From positions 312,001 to 376,000 of the forward strand of contig NZ_CP082944.1 of NCBI RefSeq assembly GCF_019933155.2: a stretch of 64,000 nt of DNA. The letters run 5' to 3'. Of the stretch, positions 62,244 to 64,000 are shown piece by piece. The stretch is from Metabacillus dongyingensis (lineage in GTDB: Bacteria; Bacillota; Bacilli; Bacillales; Bacillaceae). Within the stretch, counting starts at the first letter, position 1, and the number at the start of each line of letters is the position of its first letter. Position numbers and translations under genes: made by a program. The notes beneath the pieces were generated by a model. The model searched no databases. It saw nothing but the letters and a program-made list of their open reading frames with translations, and was not told the origin of the DNA.

Positions 62244-62693
62244 AAACCGAAAGAGGCAAGATAACGGTTCTCTTGCTTTTTTCTGTTTTTGTTGAGATAG
62301 GGCCATGAGATGCACGTGCTTCACCTGTGCTTCATGTGCTGAATTCATTTGCTTACTATTTCACAAAAATGTTCACAAACTCTCGATATTTTAGTGACTT
62401 AAATCACAAGGGAGTTTCAGCAAAAGTTAAAATAAGAGTTTAATCATTAATTAACAAACACAAATTAGGAGTTTAAGTTGTTAAGAGGTTAATTAATCAT
62501 CCGCATGTACAAGAGAAATTCCTTAAGTTTCTAAGAACAATAAAAAAACAAGGAAAATTTTCGACGACTTCAAACTGATTCTATTTAAGTGTCAACTTGG
62601 ATTGTTGAAGTATGAATGAAAATACCGAACAGTGGCTGTTGCCGTTCGCTGAACAAATCAAAATTTTATTAATATTTTTCCTAAAAAAAACCA

Positions 62694-63584
62694 TTATAAA
62701 TTATCCATTAGACGTTTTTTGATTAATTCATAATCATCCCTAGTAATACCAGGAGCAAATTCTTCAGGTAATTCCTCTAAGTCTGGAATTGGTCCGCCTT
62801 CAGGAGTACCAATTTTCACTTCAAGCGGTTGCCCATTTTCCGGATTTGTTCCTTTCCAAATCATTCCGATATCCCTGTATTCTGTTTCGCTCCATGTGAA
62901 TAGCACATTGCTTAAGCCTTTTTCTATGAACGGTCTGGCATAATCAAATTTTGAGTTATCAAGATTTGGAACTGGAAGCATTTTCGTCAAGTCTACCCCT
63001 GTAGCAATTTCGATTGCTTTCGCATAGGCGAGAATATGTGTTCCTCCACGAACAAGTAAATACCCAATCATGGTTCTAGCAACTGGGTTATCAGTCATCT
63101 CATAAACTCTCATTTTATGTGTACGTGCACCAATCTCTAGAAAAAAGTTATGTGTTAAATCTAAAACCAGATTTCCGCTATTAAAAACATTATCACCAGT
63201 CCAAGGTCTTCCCATTGAATCACCTGGTATAGCCGTTTGAGCTGTAGAAATAAAATGGTGGGTGTTTCTCGCATCCTTCCCATTTTGAAGTGGAGTGATA
63301 TCCGGATTCCCTGGAAAAGTATTACCTACCGATAACAAATTAATCGTATTAGAAACAAGTTCTACATGACCAAATTCTTCTGCCGTAATGCTTGCCACTA
63401 ACTCATAGAATGGTTTTAGCTTTTTTTTATTTCTGAAGTTAAAAGACTGAAACATATAGTTATTTAAGGTAGACATCTCCCCAAACTTGCCACCCAAGAG
63501 CTCTTGTACTGCTGCTGCAGCATTCATATCGCCGTGTGCGGGTATAGGAAGTTCAATTGCCAATTTATTTATTCTTTTAAACAT
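62694..63584 (-). CDS. Manganese catalase
   Basis: 296 residues, di-manganese (ferritin-like) catalase that breaks down hydrogen peroxide, similar to B. subtilis YdbD. Metal ligands are seen as Glu36 (GGKFGEMS), Glu70 and His73 (EEFGH), then a Glu in NFFLEIGART and a His in RGGTHILAYAKAIE. The tail (GGPIPDLEELPEEFAPG) is usual for the family. GTGGAGGGG precedes the ATG. Follows the DUF2642 gene by 24 bases, so probably one transcript. Many Bacillus relatives are spore or general stress proteins; no such promoter could be fixed here. Confidence 0.95.
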   Translation of the reverse strand: MFKRINKLAIELPIPAHGDMNAAAAVQELLGGKFGEMSTLNNYMFQSFNFRNKKKLKPFYELVASITAEEFGHVELVSNTINLLSVGNTFPGNPDITPLQNGKDARNTHHFISTAQTAIPGDSMGRPWTGDNVFNSGNLVLDLTHNFFLEIGARTHKMRVYEMTDNPVARTMIGYLLVRGGTHILAYAKAIEIATGVDLTKMLPVPNLDNSKFDYARPFIEKGLSNVLFTWSETEYRDIGMIWKGTNPENGQPLEVKIGTPEGGPIPDLEELPEEFAPGITRDDYELIKKRLMDNL

Positions 63585-63608
63585 TATTTCCCCTCCACTT
63601 CCTTTTTG

Positions 63609-63818
63609 TTAACCAGGAAAAACCCAAATAATTTGCTGGGTACGAATAAAAAAGGGAGTTCCGTTAGATTCGACAACAATGTGATCTGGCAATACATTTT
63701 TCAAGGAGCCACGAACGCTACCTCTTATGGTTTGAACAGTAACCATTTTACCAACAATGGTTGTTAATGTCTGATAAACATAGGGATCATAAAAGCTTAA
63801 CAGGTTGTTGTTTGTCAT
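63609..63818 (-). CDS. DUF2642 (YuzF-like) small protein
   Basis: 69 residues, DUF2642 family, like B. subtilis YuzF. Sequence includes TIVGKMVTVQTIRGSVRGSL, VLPDHIVVE and FFIRTQQIIWVFP, an Sm-like or small beta-barrel pattern. AGGAGG lies 6 bases from the ATG. Function unknown; members often neighbour spore-coat or manganese catalase genes. The last 182 bases of the window upstream of it hold no gene that I can see. Confidence 0.85.
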   Translation of the reverse strand: MTNNNLLSFYDPYVYQTLTTIVGKMVTVQTIRGSVRGSLKNVLPDHIVVESNGTPFFIRTQQIIWVFPG

Positions 63819-64000
63819 TTAGATCCTCCTATTCTAAAGTCATTCTTACTGAGTATATGTTTCTCGATATGAAAAAAGACTGAAAAATAACAGTTCAATT
63901 TGACTCTTTTTGTTAAATACTATCCTGAAAATAATAAACGGCAATAGCACATTTTTGGCATACGAAACTAGACCTAGCAATACCCAATTTTAAAAAATGG

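Noticed and set aside
62071..62259. 62-codon minus-strand frame downstream of rlmCD
   Set aside because: No ribosome site, and composition unlike nearby genes.

Overview
The window is chromosomal DNA from a low-GC, Gram-positive, spore-former-type Bacillaceae (Bacillus sensu lato; the 16S rRNA and protein sequences would fit a Metabacillus-like species, but I could not search databases to fix the genus). Reasons: Bacillus-type rRNA operons, a 12-gene pur operon in Bacillus order with PurR boxes and a guanine riboswitch, AGGAGG ribosome binding sites with some TTG/GTG starts, and gene order matching Bacillus subtilis (yebE-yebG-purEKBCSQLFMNHD ... yerA-yerB-yerC ... pcrB-pcrA-ligA-camS ... opuE ... 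gatCAB-dgkB-rlmCD).

Layout. 1-7818: the tail of one rRNA operon (23S lacking its first ~480 nt, then 5S), followed after 211 bp by a complete 16S-23S-5S operon ending in a strong terminator. 8408-9150: yebE and yebG. 9150-22478: pur operon for de novo IMP synthesis, with PurR operator, sigma-A promoter, guanine aptamer and terminator ahead of purE, and a second unexpected intrinsic terminator plus a dispersed repeat between purB and purC. 22328-28554: small membrane proteins, yerA, lipoprotein yerB, yerC, a DUF3231 gene on the minus strand, pcrB. 28769-34258: DNA repair/replication genes pcrA and ligA with lipoprotein camS. 34335-35440: a non-coding array of 21 tandem 52-bp units. 35742-39022: proline metabolism and uptake (rocA-type P5C dehydrogenase and convergent opuE). 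39375-54872: hsp20, then a galactoside utilisation cluster: ABC importer (binding lipoprotein and two permeases, no ATPase), intracellular GH35 and GH42 beta-galactosidases, GH36 alpha-galactosidase, the Leloir genes galK, galE, galT, galM, and a GanR-like LacI repressor. This block sits between opuE and gatC, which are near neighbours in B. subtilis. 55177-61954: GDPD, gatCAB, dgkB, rlmCD. 62694-63818: manganese catalase and a DUF2642 protein on the minus strand.

How it works together. The pur block is controlled at initiation (PurR/PRPP) and by guanine-dependent attenuation. The galactoside block imports alpha- and beta-galactosides, cleaves them in the cytoplasm and passes galactose through the Leloir pathway to UDP-glucose/glucose-1-phosphate; a cre/LacI-type site overlaps the predicted transcription start.

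Beyond the genes, the main structure is in the intergenic DNA: three non-coding arrays with helical-type periods (52 bp x 21 copies; two degenerate arrays with 21-bp spacing), four copies of a Bacillaceae-type dispersed palindromic repeat (two of them inside operons), a palindrome shared between the ends of rocA and ganR, and an 11-bp inverted repeat around the dgkB promoter. I found no phage, transposase, CRISPR or obvious defence system.
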